The position numbers and the translations under genes were made by a program. DNA of 34,944 bases from Bradyrhizobium macuxiense (lineage in GTDB: Bacteria; Pseudomonadota; Alphaproteobacteria; Rhizobiales; Xanthobacteraceae), in the NCBI RefSeq assembly GCF_001542415.1, contig NZ_LNCU01000089.1, positions 144,567-179,510 on the forward strand, in the 5' to 3' direction. Shown here in pieces: positions 7,899 to 16,651 of the stretch (positions are counted from its first letter, which is position 1; every line of letters starts with the position of its first letter). The notes below the pieces were generated by a model. The model was not told the origin of the DNA. It made no database searches and saw only the letters and a list, made by a program, of their open reading frames with translations.

Positions 7899-9559
7899 CC
7901 GCAGCCAACTCCTCCAACGTCGTCCTCGACATCAACAATCTCGTCGTCGGCCTCGGCCGCAAGGCGGACGCGCACCGCATCATCGACGATCTCTCGCTGC
8001 AGGTGCGCGAAGGCGAGACGCTGTGCCTGGTCGGCGAAAGCGGATCCGGCAAATCGGTGACCTCGCTGACCGTCATGGGCCTGCAGCAGAAGGGCACGCT
8101 GGTTCCATCCGGCGGTAGCATCAAGCTGGTCGGCGAGGACCTGCTCGGCGCCAGCGACCGACGGCTGCGCCAGTTGCGCGCCACGCGGATGGCGATGATC
8201 TTCCAGGAGCCGATGACCGCGCTCAACCCGGTGGTACCGGTCGGCCGCCAGATCGACGAGGTGTTGCGCGCCCACACCAATCTCGACGCCCGCGCGCGGC
8301 GGCAGAAGATTTTGGCGATGATGGAGCATGTGCGACTGCCGGATGTGCAGCGCATCTTTTCGTCCTACCCGCACAGGCTCTCCGGCGGGCAGCGCCAGCG
8401 CATCATGATCGCGATGGCGCTGGTGCTGGAGCCGAAACTCCTGATCGCGGACGAGCCGACCACGGCGCTCGACGTGACCACCCAGAAGCAAATTCTCACC
8501 CTGATGCGCGACCTGCAGCGCGACCACGGTACGGCGGTGCTGTTCATCACCCACGACATGGGCGTGGTCGCCGAGATCGCCGATCGCGTCGCGGTGATGC
8601 GCCATGGCCGGCTGGTCGAGACCGGCCCGCTCGACGACGTGCTGCGCGCACCCAAGATGGAATATACCCGCAACCTGCTGTCCTCGGTGCCGAGCCTCGT
8701 GCCGCGTGCCGCACGCCCGGAGACCACCGAGCCGGTCGTGCTGGAGGCCAACGAACTCGGCAAGGTCTATCGGGAACGGTCCATGTTCGGCAAAGCGCGT
8801 GAGGTCGCCGCCGCGCAGAACGTCACGCTGACCTTGCGCAAGGGCCGCACGCTCGGCATCGTCGGCGAAAGCGGTTCCGGCAAATCGACGGTGGCGCGCT
8901 GCATCGTCCGCCTGATCGACCCGACCTCGGGCGGCGTGCGCCTTGTCGGCCGCGAGATCTCCAACCTCTCGCGACGGCTGTTGCAGCCGCATCGCCAGAA
9001 GATCCAAATCGTCTTCCAGGACCCCTACCGCTCGCTCAATCCGCGCGTCACCGTCGGTGAGAGCATCGCGGAGGGCCCGATCAATTACGGCATGCCGCGC
9101 AAGGACGCACTTGCGAGAGCACGCGAATTGCTCGAGCTGGTGCACCTGCCGCCCGACGCTATCTCGCGCTATCCGCACCAGTTTTCGGGTGGCCAGCGTC
9201 AGCGCATCGCGATCGCACGCGCCCTTGCACTCGATCCCGATGTGCTGGTGGCCGATGAAGCGGTGTCCGCGCTCGACGTCTCGGTGCAGGCGCAGGTGCT
9301 CGACCTGCTCGACGAAATCCAGAAGCGGCTCGGCATCGCGCTGTTGTTCATCACCCACGATTTGCGCGTCGCCGCACAGATCTGCGACGACGTCGCCGTG
9401 ATGCAGCATGGCCGTGTCGTGGAACAGGGACCGGCCGCCGAGGTGCTGACCAATCCACAGCAGGCTTACACCCGCGCTCTGCTCGATGCGGCGCCTGGTC
9501 GCGGCTGGGACTTCGCGAATTTCCGCCCGGTTTCGGAAGGCATTGTGGCAACGGCCTAG
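7895..9559 (+). CDS. Fused dipeptide ABC transporter ATPase (DppD-DppF fusion)
   Basis: A 554-residue protein with two complete nucleotide-binding domains in one chain. Domain 1 has Walker A GESGSGKS (47-54), signature LSGGQ (from 162) and Walker B LLIADEPTTALD. Domain 2 has Walker A GESGSGKS (324-331), signature FSGGQ (from 430) and VLVADEAVSALD, where Ala replaces the common Pro after the catalytic Glu. Both keep the switch His (FITHD). Such fusions are known (GsiA-like). It powers the two adjacent permeases at the inner membrane. The GTG start overlaps the upstream stop. Confidence 0.94.
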   Translation: MTAANSSNVVLDINNLVVGLGRKADAHRIIDDLSLQVREGETLCLVGESGSGKSVTSLTVMGLQQKGTLVPSGGSIKLVGEDLLGASDRRLRQLRATRMAMIFQEPMTALNPVVPVGRQIDEVLRAHTNLDARARRQKILAMMEHVRLPDVQRIFSSYPHRLSGGQRQRIMIAMALVLEPKLLIADEPTTALDVTTQKQILTLMRDLQRDHGTAVLFITHDMGVVAEIADRVAVMRHGRLVETGPLDDVLRAPKMEYTRNLLSSVPSLVPRAARPETTEPVVLEANELGKVYRERSMFGKAREVAAAQNVTLTLRKGRTLGIVGESGSGKSTVARCIVRLIDPTSGGVRLVGREISNLSRRLLQPHRQKIQIVFQDPYRSLNPRVTVGESIAEGPINYGMPRKDALARARELLELVHLPPDAISRYPHQFSGGQRQRIAIARALALDPDVLVADEAVSALDVSVQAQVLDLLDEIQKRLGIALLFITHDLRVAAQICDDVAVMQHGRVVEQGPAAEVLTNPQQAYTRALLDAAPGRGWDFANFRPVSEGIVATA

Positions 9560-9685
9560 GTCTTTAGACTTATGCCGTAGCCTTATGCCGTTGCCTCGGG
9601 CCTTCGATACGCCCATGCGGCATGCAAATCCGGAATTGCTCCACGGCTTGCGCTTGGCGCGACGACACGCTTAACGTCGCGCGCT

Positions 9686-9777
9686 AGAGCATGGTCCGGA
9701 AAGCGAACGCTGGTTCTCCCGAACGATCCTGCTCAAACCAAAGAGATCAGATCATGAAGCGATCCCTTCAAATCGCA
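9686..9777. repeat. Degenerate intergenic palindromic repeat (AGAGCATG...GCTCAAA type)
   Basis: The stretch AGAGCATGGTCCGGAAAGCG ... GATCCTGCTCAAACCAAAG followed by ATCATGAAGCGATC resembles a short interspersed element I know from Bradyrhizobium and Rhodopseudomonas intergenic regions. Its usual form has longer matching arms (GAGCATGATC and GATCATGCTC); here both arms carry changes. It lies in the 251-base gap between the ATPase and M81 peptidase genes. Recognition is from memory. A small tandem pair, TTATGCCGTAGCC and TTATGCCGTTGCC, lies upstream near 9570-9595. Confidence 0.5.
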
Positions 9778-9810
9778 TCATGATTGAAAAAACCTGTCGA
9801 GACCGACTTG

Positions 9811-11331
9811 ATGACCCGCATCGCCGTTGGCGGCTTCCTGCACGAAACCAACACCTTCGCGCCGACGAAGGCGACTTACGATGACTTCGTGCACGGCGGC
9901 GGTTGGCCGTCGATGGCGCATGGCGACGACGTGCTCAAGGTCATGCGCAAGATAAATGTCGGCCTCGCCGGCTTCGTCGAGGCGGCGGAGGCAAATGGCT
10001 GGGAGCTGGTCCCGACGATTTCGGCCGCCGCAAGCCCGTCGGCGCATGTGACGAAGGATGCGTTCGAGCGCATCGTGAAAGAGATGGTCGACGGCATCGC
10101 CGCGGCCGGGCCGATCGACGCCGTCTATCTCGACCTGCACGGCGCGATGGTCACCGAGCATCATGACGATGGCGAAGGCGAAATCCTCGCACGCGTGCGC
10201 AAGGTGATCGGCAAGGAGTTGCCGCTGGTCGCGAGCCTCGATCTGCATGCGAACGTCTCGCCCGAGATGATCGCACATGCCGACGCGCTGATCGCCTACC
10301 GCACCTATCCCCATATCGACATGGCCGACACCGGCCGTGCCTGCGCGAAGCACCTGGCGCTGCTGCTTAAGAGCAAGCAGCGCTTCGCAAAGGCATTCCG
10401 GCAATTGCCTTTCCTGATCCCGATCAGCTGGCAATGCACCAACGACCAGCCGACCAAGGGCATCTATCAGAAGCTCGCCGCATTGGAGAGCGACACCGTG
10501 CCGACGCTTTCCTTCGCGCCGGGCTTCCCGGCCGCCGATTTCAGGGACTGCGGGCCGAGCGTGTTCGCCTATGGCCGGACCCAGGCCGATGCGGATGCCG
10601 CCGCCGACAGGGTCGTCGCGCTGGTCGAGAGCCGCGAAGACGATTTCGACGGCCGCATCTATTCGCCCGACGAGGGCGTGCGGCTGGCGATGGAACTGGC
10701 GCGATCGGCGAGCAAGCCGATCATCATCGCCGACACCCAGGACAATCCCGGCGCCGGCGGCGATTCCGACACCACCGGCATGCTGCGCGCGCTGGTGCGC
10801 AACAGAGCGAGCGCTGCGACCGGTGTGATCTACGACCCGCAATCGGCCAAGCAAGCGCATGCGGCCGGCGTCGGTGCCACCGTCACCCTCGATCTCGGCG
10901 GCAAGTCCGGCATTCCCGGCGATACCCCGTACAGGGAACGTTTCGTCGTCGAGAAGCTCTCGGACGGCAAGTTTGTCGCTCCGGGTCCCTATTATGGCGG
11001 CCGCGACATGGACATGGGACCGTCGGCCTGCCTGCGCATCGGCGACGTCCGCGTCGTCGTCGGCTCCTACAAGGCCCAGCTTGCCGACCAGTCGATGTAC
11101 CGCTATGTCGGCATCGAACCCACGGCGCAGAAGATCCTGGTCAACAAGAGCTCAGTGCATTTTCGCGCCGATTTCGAACCGATTGCGGCAAAACTCCTGA
11201 TCTGCGCCGCTCCGGGCGCGATGCCGGCGGATACCGCCACATTGCCCTGGAAACATTTGCGCCCCGGCATCCGTATTAAACCCAACGGCCCTGCCTTCAC
11301 ACCCACCTCCCCATCACGCACAACCGGATAG
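9811..11331 (+). CDS. M81 family metallopeptidase (MlrC-like)
   Basis: A 506-residue homologue of MlrC, which in sphingomonads performs the last step of microcystin degradation by cutting short linear peptides. The family N-terminus RIAVGGFLHETNTFAP is intact and supplies a likely zinc His. DLHGAMVTEHHDDGEGE (about 109-125) and SLDLHANVSP (about 142-151) supply the other His/Asp residues. DTQDNPGAGGDSDTTGMLRA (about 309) opens the C-terminal domain. The frame can begin nine codons earlier at a TTG, but ATG 9811 puts the conserved first strand at residue 3. Length is normal. The M20 gene follows seven bases later. Its substrate here is not known; microcystin itself is unlikely without mlrA/mlrB. 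Confidence 0.88.
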   Translation: MTRIAVGGFLHETNTFAPTKATYDDFVHGGGWPSMAHGDDVLKVMRKINVGLAGFVEAAEANGWELVPTISAAASPSAHVTKDAFERIVKEMVDGIAAAGPIDAVYLDLHGAMVTEHHDDGEGEILARVRKVIGKELPLVASLDLHANVSPEMIAHADALIAYRTYPHIDMADTGRACAKHLALLLKSKQRFAKAFRQLPFLIPISWQCTNDQPTKGIYQKLAALESDTVPTLSFAPGFPAADFRDCGPSVFAYGRTQADADAAADRVVALVESREDDFDGRIYSPDEGVRLAMELARSASKPIIIADTQDNPGAGGDSDTTGMLRALVRNRASAATGVIYDPQSAKQAHAAGVGATVTLDLGGKSGIPGDTPYRERFVVEKLSDGKFVAPGPYYGGRDMDMGPSACLRIGDVRVVVGSYKAQLADQSMYRYVGIEPTAQKILVNKSSVHFRADFEPIAAKLLICAAPGAMPADTATLPWKHLRPGIRIKPNGPAFTPTSPSRTTG

Positions 11332-11338
11332 AGAGACC

Positions 11339-12511
11339 ATGCCCACAATTGAGCGCATCGACAGTTTTGCCGACGAACTCACCGCCATCCGGCGGGATTT
11401 GCACGCGCATCCCGAGATCGGTTTCGAGGAAGTGCGGACATCAGGCATTGTCGCCGACAAGCTGACGAGCTGGGGCATCGAGGTGCATCGCGGCCTCGGC
11501 GGCACCGGTGTGATCGGCGTGCTGAAGGGCAAGGGCAACGGCACCAAGCGGATCGGCCTGCGCGCGGACATGGATGCGCTGCCGATGGAGGAGAATACCA
11601 ATCTGAAGTGGCGTTCGACCATTCCCGGCCGCTTCCACGGCTGCGGCCATGACGGCCACACCACGATGCTGCTCGGCTCGGCGCGTTATCTCGCCGAGAC
11701 CCGCAATTTCGACGGCACCGTGCATTTCATCTTCCAGCCGGCCGAGGAAGGCCTCGGCGGCGCGCGCGCCATGATCAAGGACGGCCTGTTCAAGCAATTC
11801 CCCTGCGACGAGGTCTATGGCTTGCACAACGCGCCCGACCTCAACCACGGCGAAATCGCGATCCTGCCGGGCCCGGCAATGGCCGCAGCCGACTTCTTCG
11901 ACATCAGGATCCAGGGCTACGGCGCACATGGCGCGATGCCCGAACGCTCCAAGGACGCGGTGCTGATCGCAATGACGCTCGGACAGGCATTGCAATCGAT
12001 CGTCAGCCGCAACGTCGATCCGCTGCAGGCAGCGGTATTGTCGATCACCCAGATCCATTCCGGTTCGGCCTACAACGTCATTCCCGGCGAAGCCTGGCTG
12101 TGCGGCACGGTGCGCTGCTTCTCCGAGGAGATCCGCGCGCTGATCCGCAAGCGCATGCGCGAGATCTGCGCTGGCCTTGCCGCCGCGTACGACGCCGAAA
12201 TCTCGGTCGAGATCCGCGACGGCTTCAGCGTGCTGGTGAACCAGGAAGAGCAGTCCCGCGTGGTCGAAGAGGTCGCGCGCACTGTCGTCGATCCCACCAA
12301 GGTATTCACCCGCTCGACGCCGAAAATGGGCAGCGAGGATTTCGCCGACATGATGCAGGCCGTTCCGGGCGCCTATTTCTGGGTTGGCCATGACGGCTCC
12401 GTCCCCGTGCATAACCCCGGTTACGTTCTCGACGACAAGATCCTGCCGATAGGCGCCAGCATGTTCGCCCGCATCATCGAGAAACGCATGCCGGTAGGTG
12501 CCCATGCATAA
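11339..12511 (+). CDS. M20D amidohydrolase (hippurate/N-acyl-amino-acid hydrolase type)
   Basis: A 390-residue cytoplasmic metal-dependent hydrolase of the HipO/IAA-amino-acid hydrolase group, removing an acyl group from an N-acylated amino acid. Metal ligands are Cys102 and His104 (GCGHDGHT), Glu137 next to catalytic Glu136 (QPAEEGLGG), His163 (GLHN) and His358 (VHNPGY). The N-terminal RRDLHAHPEIGFEE is the family signature. The start is ATG, seven bases after the M81 stop. The 3' end overlaps the amidase start by eight bases. Specificity among aminoacylase, hippuricase and similar enzymes cannot be set from sequence. Confidence 0.9.
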   Translation: MPTIERIDSFADELTAIRRDLHAHPEIGFEEVRTSGIVADKLTSWGIEVHRGLGGTGVIGVLKGKGNGTKRIGLRADMDALPMEENTNLKWRSTIPGRFHGCGHDGHTTMLLGSARYLAETRNFDGTVHFIFQPAEEGLGGARAMIKDGLFKQFPCDEVYGLHNAPDLNHGEIAILPGPAMAAADFFDIRIQGYGAHGAMPERSKDAVLIAMTLGQALQSIVSRNVDPLQAAVLSITQIHSGSAYNVIPGEAWLCGTVRCFSEEIRALIRKRMREICAGLAAAYDAEISVEIRDGFSVLVNQEEQSRVVEEVARTVVDPTKVFTRSTPKMGSEDFADMMQAVPGAYFWVGHDGSVPVHNPGYVLDDKILPIGASMFARIIEKRMPVGAHA

Positions 12512-13925
12512 GCCCGCCCAGGACGCCATCACCTCGCTGCACGATCTCTCCGCCGTCGACCTGCTCGCCGGCTATCGTGCGAAGCAGTTCTCGCCGTCGG
12601 AGGTTCTTGAAGAGGTCATCGCCCACGTGTCGGCCTGGGAGCCGCACATCAAGGCGCTGTACCTCTACGATCCCGACGCAGCCCGCAAGGTTGCGAAGAC
12701 CTCGACCGAGCGCTGGAACCAGGGTGAGCCGGCCGGCACGCTCGACGGCGTTCCCGCGACCATCAAGGACAATGTCGCGACCAAGGACCAGCCGGTGCCG
12801 CTGGGCTCGGCGAGCGTCAAGCTCGTACCGGCGGCGAAGGATGCGCCGCCCGCCGCGCGGTTGCGCGAAGCCGGCTGCGTGATCTTCTCCAAGACCACGA
12901 TGCCCGACTACGGCATGCTGTCGTCGGGACTGTCGTCGTTCCATCCCCTCACCCGCAATCCCTGGGATGTCGGCAAGAACCCCGGCGGATCGAGCGCCGG
13001 CGCCGGTGCGGCCGGTGCCGCCGGATACGGCCCGCTGCATCTCGGCACCGATATCGGCGGCTCGGTGCGGCTGCCGGCCTGCTGGTGCGGCCTCGTCGCC
13101 CTGAAGCCGAGCCTCGGCCGCGTTCCGATCGACCCGCCCTATGTCGGCCGCGTAGCCGGTCCGATGACCCGCACCGTGGACGACGCCGCGCTGATGATGA
13201 GCGTGCTGTCGCGCCCCGATCGTCGCGACGGCATGAGCCTGCCCGCCGCGCTCGAGGTCAACTGGAAGGCGCTGGAGAAATCGCCGCGCAAGCTTCGCAT
13301 CGGCCTGATGCTCGATCTCGGTGTCGGCCAGAAGCTCGAGAAGGAGGTTCGCGAGGTCGTCATCAAGGCGGCGAAGGCGTTCGAATCCGCAGGTGCCGTG
13401 ATCACCGAGGTCGACGGCATCCTGACCCGGGAGATGCTCGAGGGGCTCGACAATTTCTGGCGCGCAAGGATGTGGGATGATCTCTCGAAACTGCCGGCGG
13501 CCGAGCGTGACAAGACCCTGCCCTACATCCTCAAATGGGGCGAGGCTGGCGCAAAGCTCTCCGGCGTCGACGTCGTGCGCGGCTTCAACCAGACGATGGC
13601 GATCCGCGCTGCCGCCGCGAAGCTGTTCAGCGAGATCGACTACGTGATCTCGCCGGTCTCGCCGGTGGTGAACTTCCCGGCGGAATTTGCCTCGCCGCTC
13701 AACGACCCGGCAAAACCGTTCGAGCACATCTGCTATACCGTGCCGTGGAATATGTCGGAAAACCCCGCGCTGTCGATCAACGGCGGCTACGACAAGAAGG
13801 GCTTTCCGATCGGCGTCCAGATCATCGGCCGCCGCTTCGACGACATCGGCGTGCTCGGCATGGGCAAGGCCTTCGAGGGTCTGCGCGGCGCGCAGAACCC
13901 GTGGCCGAAGCCGCCGAAGAAGTAG
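12504..13925 (+). CDS. Amidase (amidase-signature family)
   Basis: A 473-residue serine hydrolase with the Ser-cisSer-Lys triad: Lys88 in VPATIKDN, the cis-Ser in GGSSAG (163-164) and the nucleophile Ser187 in GTDIGGSVRLPA. It would hydrolyse a carboxamide to acid and ammonia in the cytoplasm. The ATG at 12504 has an AGGTG element just before it and overlaps the M20D stop by eight bases; a GTG two codons upstream is possible. It is the last gene of the run, since a strong hairpin follows. Active-site residues do not tell aryl, aliphatic or peptide amides apart. Confidence 0.9.
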   Translation: MHKPAQDAITSLHDLSAVDLLAGYRAKQFSPSEVLEEVIAHVSAWEPHIKALYLYDPDAARKVAKTSTERWNQGEPAGTLDGVPATIKDNVATKDQPVPLGSASVKLVPAAKDAPPAARLREAGCVIFSKTTMPDYGMLSSGLSSFHPLTRNPWDVGKNPGGSSAGAGAAGAAGYGPLHLGTDIGGSVRLPACWCGLVALKPSLGRVPIDPPYVGRVAGPMTRTVDDAALMMSVLSRPDRRDGMSLPAALEVNWKALEKSPRKLRIGLMLDLGVGQKLEKEVREVVIKAAKAFESAGAVITEVDGILTREMLEGLDNFWRARMWDDLSKLPAAERDKTLPYILKWGEAGAKLSGVDVVRGFNQTMAIRAAAAKLFSEIDYVISPVSPVVNFPAEFASPLNDPAKPFEHICYTVPWNMSENPALSINGGYDKKGFPIGVQIIGRRFDDIGVLGMGKAFEGLRGAQNPWPKPPKK

Positions 13926-13935
13926 CGCCTCAACG

Positions 13936-13974
13936 CAAGTCGCGATGCGCGGGACGATCCCGCGCATCCGACTT
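13936..13974 (+). terminator. Hairpin terminator after the amidase gene
   Basis: A core stem of 11 bp (GATGCGCGGGA, 13944-13954, with TCCCGCGCATC, 13958-13968) and a CGA loop is extended by AAGTCG/CGACTT with one bulged C. It begins about ten bases after the amidase stop. The T-tract is weak (CTTCTTC), but the stem is long. It likely ends the transporter-hydrolase operon. Confidence 0.55.
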
Positions 13975-14058
13975 CTTCACAAGGGATGCATTGCCGGGTT
14001 ATCTGGATGAAGATGCGCGTTGCGCTTCATCCAAGAAAACCGAGAGGAAATCATCCCC

Positions 14059-14949
14059 ATGGCGTATGAGACGATCAAGTACGAGGTCGCCGAGCAGATT
14101 CTCACCATCACGCTGAACCGGCCCGACAAGCTCAACGCCTTCAACGCCACGATGCAGCAGGAGCTGATCGACGCGTTCGACAAAGCCGATAAGGACGACG
14201 ACGTCAGGGCCATCATCGTCACCGGTGCGGGCCGCGGCTTCTGCGCCGGCGCCGACCTCTCTTCCGGCGCCAACACTTTCGATCGCGACGCCCGGCGCGG
14301 CCCGGTGAAGCGGAATGCCGACGGCAGCGTCGACTACAGCGATCCGCAGGTGCGCGACGGCGGCGGCCAGGTGACGTTGCGCATCTTCAAATCCCTCAAG
14401 CCCGTGATCGCCGCGGTGAACGGCCCGGCGGTCGGCATCGGCGTCACGATGCAGCTCGCAATGGACATCCGCATCGCCTCCGAGGCTGCCCGCTTCGGCT
14501 TCGTGTTCTCCCAGCGCGGCATCGTGCCGGAGGCCGCCTCGAGCTGGTTCCTGCCGCGCATCGTCGGCATCTCGCAGGCGCTGGAATGGTGCTATTCCGG
14601 CCGCGTCTTCCCGGCGCAGGAAGCGCTCGCCGGCCGCCTCGTCAGCAAGGTAGTGCCGCCGGACGATCTGTTGCCGACCGCGCGTGCGCTCGCCAAGGAG
14701 TTCGCGGCCAAGACCGCGCCGGTGTCGGTGGCGCTGATCCGCCAGATGATGTGGCGCATGATGGGCGCCGACGATCCGATGGAAGCGCACAAGGTCGACA
14801 GCCGCGGCATCTATGCCCGCGGCCGCTCCGACGACGTCAAGGAAGGCGTGGTGTCGTTCCTGGAGAAGCGTCCCGCGCAGTTCAAGGACAAGGTATCGTC
14901 GGACATGCCCGACTATTTCCCGTGGTGGCAAGAGCGCGAGTATAAGTGA
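14059..14949 (+). CDS. Crotonase-superfamily protein (enoyl-CoA hydratase/isomerase)
   Basis: A 296-residue acyl-CoA enzyme. The oxyanion-hole motifs are present: TGAGRGFCAGADL (about 55-67) and KPVIAAVNGPAVGIG (about 114-128). In the catalytic region, the first hydratase Glu (Glu144 of rat hydratase) aligns with Phe in FGFVFSQRG, the second (Glu164) aligns with Glu in SQALEW, and an extra Glu sits in VPEAASSW. That pattern is closer to isomerase-like members than to a standard hydratase. The frame is open from 14020, but ATG 14059 has GAGGAAA at good spacing. An 8-bp hairpin (14005-14032) lies in its leader. It stands apart from the operon before it. Confidence 0.85.
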   Translation: MAYETIKYEVAEQILTITLNRPDKLNAFNATMQQELIDAFDKADKDDDVRAIIVTGAGRGFCAGADLSSGANTFDRDARRGPVKRNADGSVDYSDPQVRDGGGQVTLRIFKSLKPVIAAVNGPAVGIGVTMQLAMDIRIASEAARFGFVFSQRGIVPEAASSWFLPRIVGISQALEWCYSGRVFPAQEALAGRLVSKVVPPDDLLPTARALAKEFAAKTAPVSVALIRQMMWRMMGADDPMEAHKVDSRGIYARGRSDDVKEGVVSFLEKRPAQFKDKVSSDMPDYFPWWQEREYK

Positions 14950-14986
14950 GCGAACGGCGTCAGACGACGTCCACACCTGACGGCGT

Positions 14987-15014
14987 CGTCCTGCTGCATG
15001 GCATCAGCAGGACG
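14987..15014. terminator. Bidirectional hairpin between convergent genes
   Basis: A perfect 10-bp inverted repeat, CGTCCTGCTG (14987-14996) and CAGCAGGACG (15005-15014), with an eight-base loop, lies between the crotonase stop and the minus-strand quinone oxidoreductase stop. Its position between two gene ends supports termination in both directions; U-tracts are poor. Confidence 0.55.
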
Positions 15015-15034
15015 GCGCTTGTCTCAGCCTCGGG

Positions 15035-16009
15035 CTACCCAGTCAGCAACGCCACCCGCCCGATCGCCTTGCGTTCGATCAAGAGCCGCATCGCCTTCGC
15101 ATAGTCCTCGAGCGGCAGACGGTGCGAAATGTTGGGTCGCACCTTGCCGGCTTCAGCCCATTCGCTCAGCGCCTTGAACCTGACCTCGCCGAGTGCTGGA
15201 TTCTTTCGAACCGCCTCGCCGGCACGAACGCCGAGCACGCTCGCCCCCTTGATCATCAGGAGATTGGTACGGGCTAAGCCGATACCGCCGGTGAAGCCGA
15301 CGACGAGGATCCGCGCGCCCCAATTGATGCAACGCATCGAGTTCTCGAACACCTCGCCACCGACCGGATCGAACACCACGTCGGCGCCGCGGCCGTCGGT
15401 GAGGCGCTTGACGGCATCGCGGAACGGCTCCCGTTCGTGGAGCACGAGATGATCCGCGCCACGCGCCTTCGCAATCGCCAACTTCGCCTCGCTTGAGGCC
15501 GCCGCGATCACGGTGGCGCCGAGCAGCTTGCCGATCTCGACAGCGGCGAGCCCCACGCCGCCGCCGGCCCCGTGCACGAGCAAGACCTCGCCCGGCTTGA
15601 TCTGCCCACGGTCGATCAGCGCGTGGTAGGCGGTGCCGTGCGCAGCAAGGAACGTCGCACCTTCCGCATAGTCGAACGTCGACGGCACCGGCACCAGCTG
15701 CGACGGTACCGCCACCGTCTCGTCGCAATAGGCGCCGAAGCGCATCTTGACGATCACCCTGTCGCCAACGGCGACATCAGCCACACCATTAACCTCGACG
15801 ACATCGCCCGCGGCCTCCGAGCCGGGGGTAAACGGCAGCGGCGGTTTGAGCTGATACTCGCCTGCGGCCATCAGTATGTCGGGGAAGTTGATCCCGGCGG
15901 CGCGGATCGCGACACGCACTTCGCCTGATTTCAACGGCACCGAGGCAAAGCTCTCGAGGCTCAGACGCTCGGGCGGCCCGAGCTCGCGGCAAACGACGGC
16001 TTTCGGCAT
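15035..16009 (-). CDS. NADPH:quinone oxidoreductase-type medium-chain dehydrogenase
   Basis: A 324-residue zinc-independent MDR protein of the QOR family, reducing quinones or enone-type electrophiles with NADPH. AAGINFPDILMAAGEYQ (about 33-49) and PFTPGSEAAGDV (about 59-70) match QOR. The nucleotide-binding motif is HGAGGGVGLAAVEIGKLLGA (about 144-163). The structural zinc cysteines of alcohol dehydrogenases are absent. The ATG overlaps the stop of the upstream isomerase gene by one base (ATGA), so the two are translationally coupled. Confidence 0.9.
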   Translation of the reverse strand: MPKAVVCRELGPPERLSLESFASVPLKSGEVRVAIRAAGINFPDILMAAGEYQLKPPLPFTPGSEAAGDVVEVNGVADVAVGDRVIVKMRFGAYCDETVAVPSQLVPVPSTFDYAEGATFLAAHGTAYHALIDRGQIKPGEVLLVHGAGGGVGLAAVEIGKLLGATVIAAASSEAKLAIAKARGADHLVLHEREPFRDAVKRLTDGRGADVVFDPVGGEVFENSMRCINWGARILVVGFTGGIGLARTNLLMIKGASVLGVRAGEAVRKNPALGEVRFKALSEWAEAGKVRPNISHRLPLEDYAKAMRLLIERKAIGRVALLTG

Positions 16010-16620
16010 CAGGCGGCTCGCGCCTTGAGGCGTGCAAGCGCCTCGCGGATCAATGGCAGGCGATCGTTCCCGAAATACATGTCGGTCTTGTCGATGAAGA
16101 TCGTCGGCGAGCCGAAGCCGCCGCGCGCCATCACCTCGTCAGTGTTGGCCTTGAGCTGGTCCTTGACCGCCTGGTCGCCGATCCCGGCAAAGAACTTCGC
16201 CGGATCGATGCCGACTTTGGCGCAGATCTCGGTCAGCACCGCGTCCTGCGAGATGTCCTTGTCGTCACCCCAATAGGCTTCGAACGCGGCGCGCGCGAAC
16301 GGCACCATCTTCTCATTGCCGAGCCAGATGCAGCCGCGCATCGCCTTCACGCTGTTCACCGGAAACACGGTCGGCGGCATCTTGATCGCAAGCCCGGCCG
16401 ACTGCGCCCAGTCGGCGAGATCCTTCTTCATGTAGCGCGCCTTCAATGGCACCGGCTTCTCGCGCTGCGCGTAGACCGACGGATTGACGGTGTTGAAGAT
16501 GCCGCCGACCAGGATCGGCCGCCATGTGATCTCGGCGCCGAACTCCTTCGCCAGCGGCTGGATGTTGTACCAGGCGAGATAGGTCCAGGGGCTGGAACAG
16601 TCGAAGAAGAATTCGATCAT
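16009..16620 (-). CDS. 2-hydroxychromene-2-carboxylate isomerase family (DsbA-like) protein
   Basis: A 203-residue thioredoxin-fold protein of the kappa-GST/HCCA isomerase group, which uses glutathione. The N-terminus IEFFFDCSSPWTYLAW gives the family Ser (Ser10) that activates glutathione. The conserved WRPILVGGIFN, FPVNSVKAMRG and GGFGSPTIFID stretches are all present, the last being the cis-Pro loop. Reported members isomerise a naphthalene-pathway intermediate, but no naphthalene genes are nearby, so a broader role is likely. It is coupled to the quinone oxidoreductase and sits downstream of a GST, forming a redox/thiol group on one strand. Confidence 0.87.
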   Translation of the reverse strand: MIEFFFDCSSPWTYLAWYNIQPLAKEFGAEITWRPILVGGIFNTVNPSVYAQREKPVPLKARYMKKDLADWAQSAGLAIKMPPTVFPVNSVKAMRGCIWLGNEKMVPFARAAFEAYWGDDKDISQDAVLTEICAKVGIDPAKFFAGIGDQAVKDQLKANTDEVMARGGFGSPTIFIDKTDMYFGNDRLPLIREALARLKARAA

Positions 16621-16651
16621 GGCGTTTCCTTGCTGCGTTTGAGTTTATCTG

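Noticed and set aside
7769..9616. Minus-strand open frame of 615 codons
   Set aside because: Antisense to the fused ATPase, whose two complete motif sets prove the plus-strand reading.
9784..9810. TTG start for the M81 peptidase
   Set aside because: It adds nine residues before the conserved first strand and has no ribosome site; ATG 9811 fits the family better.
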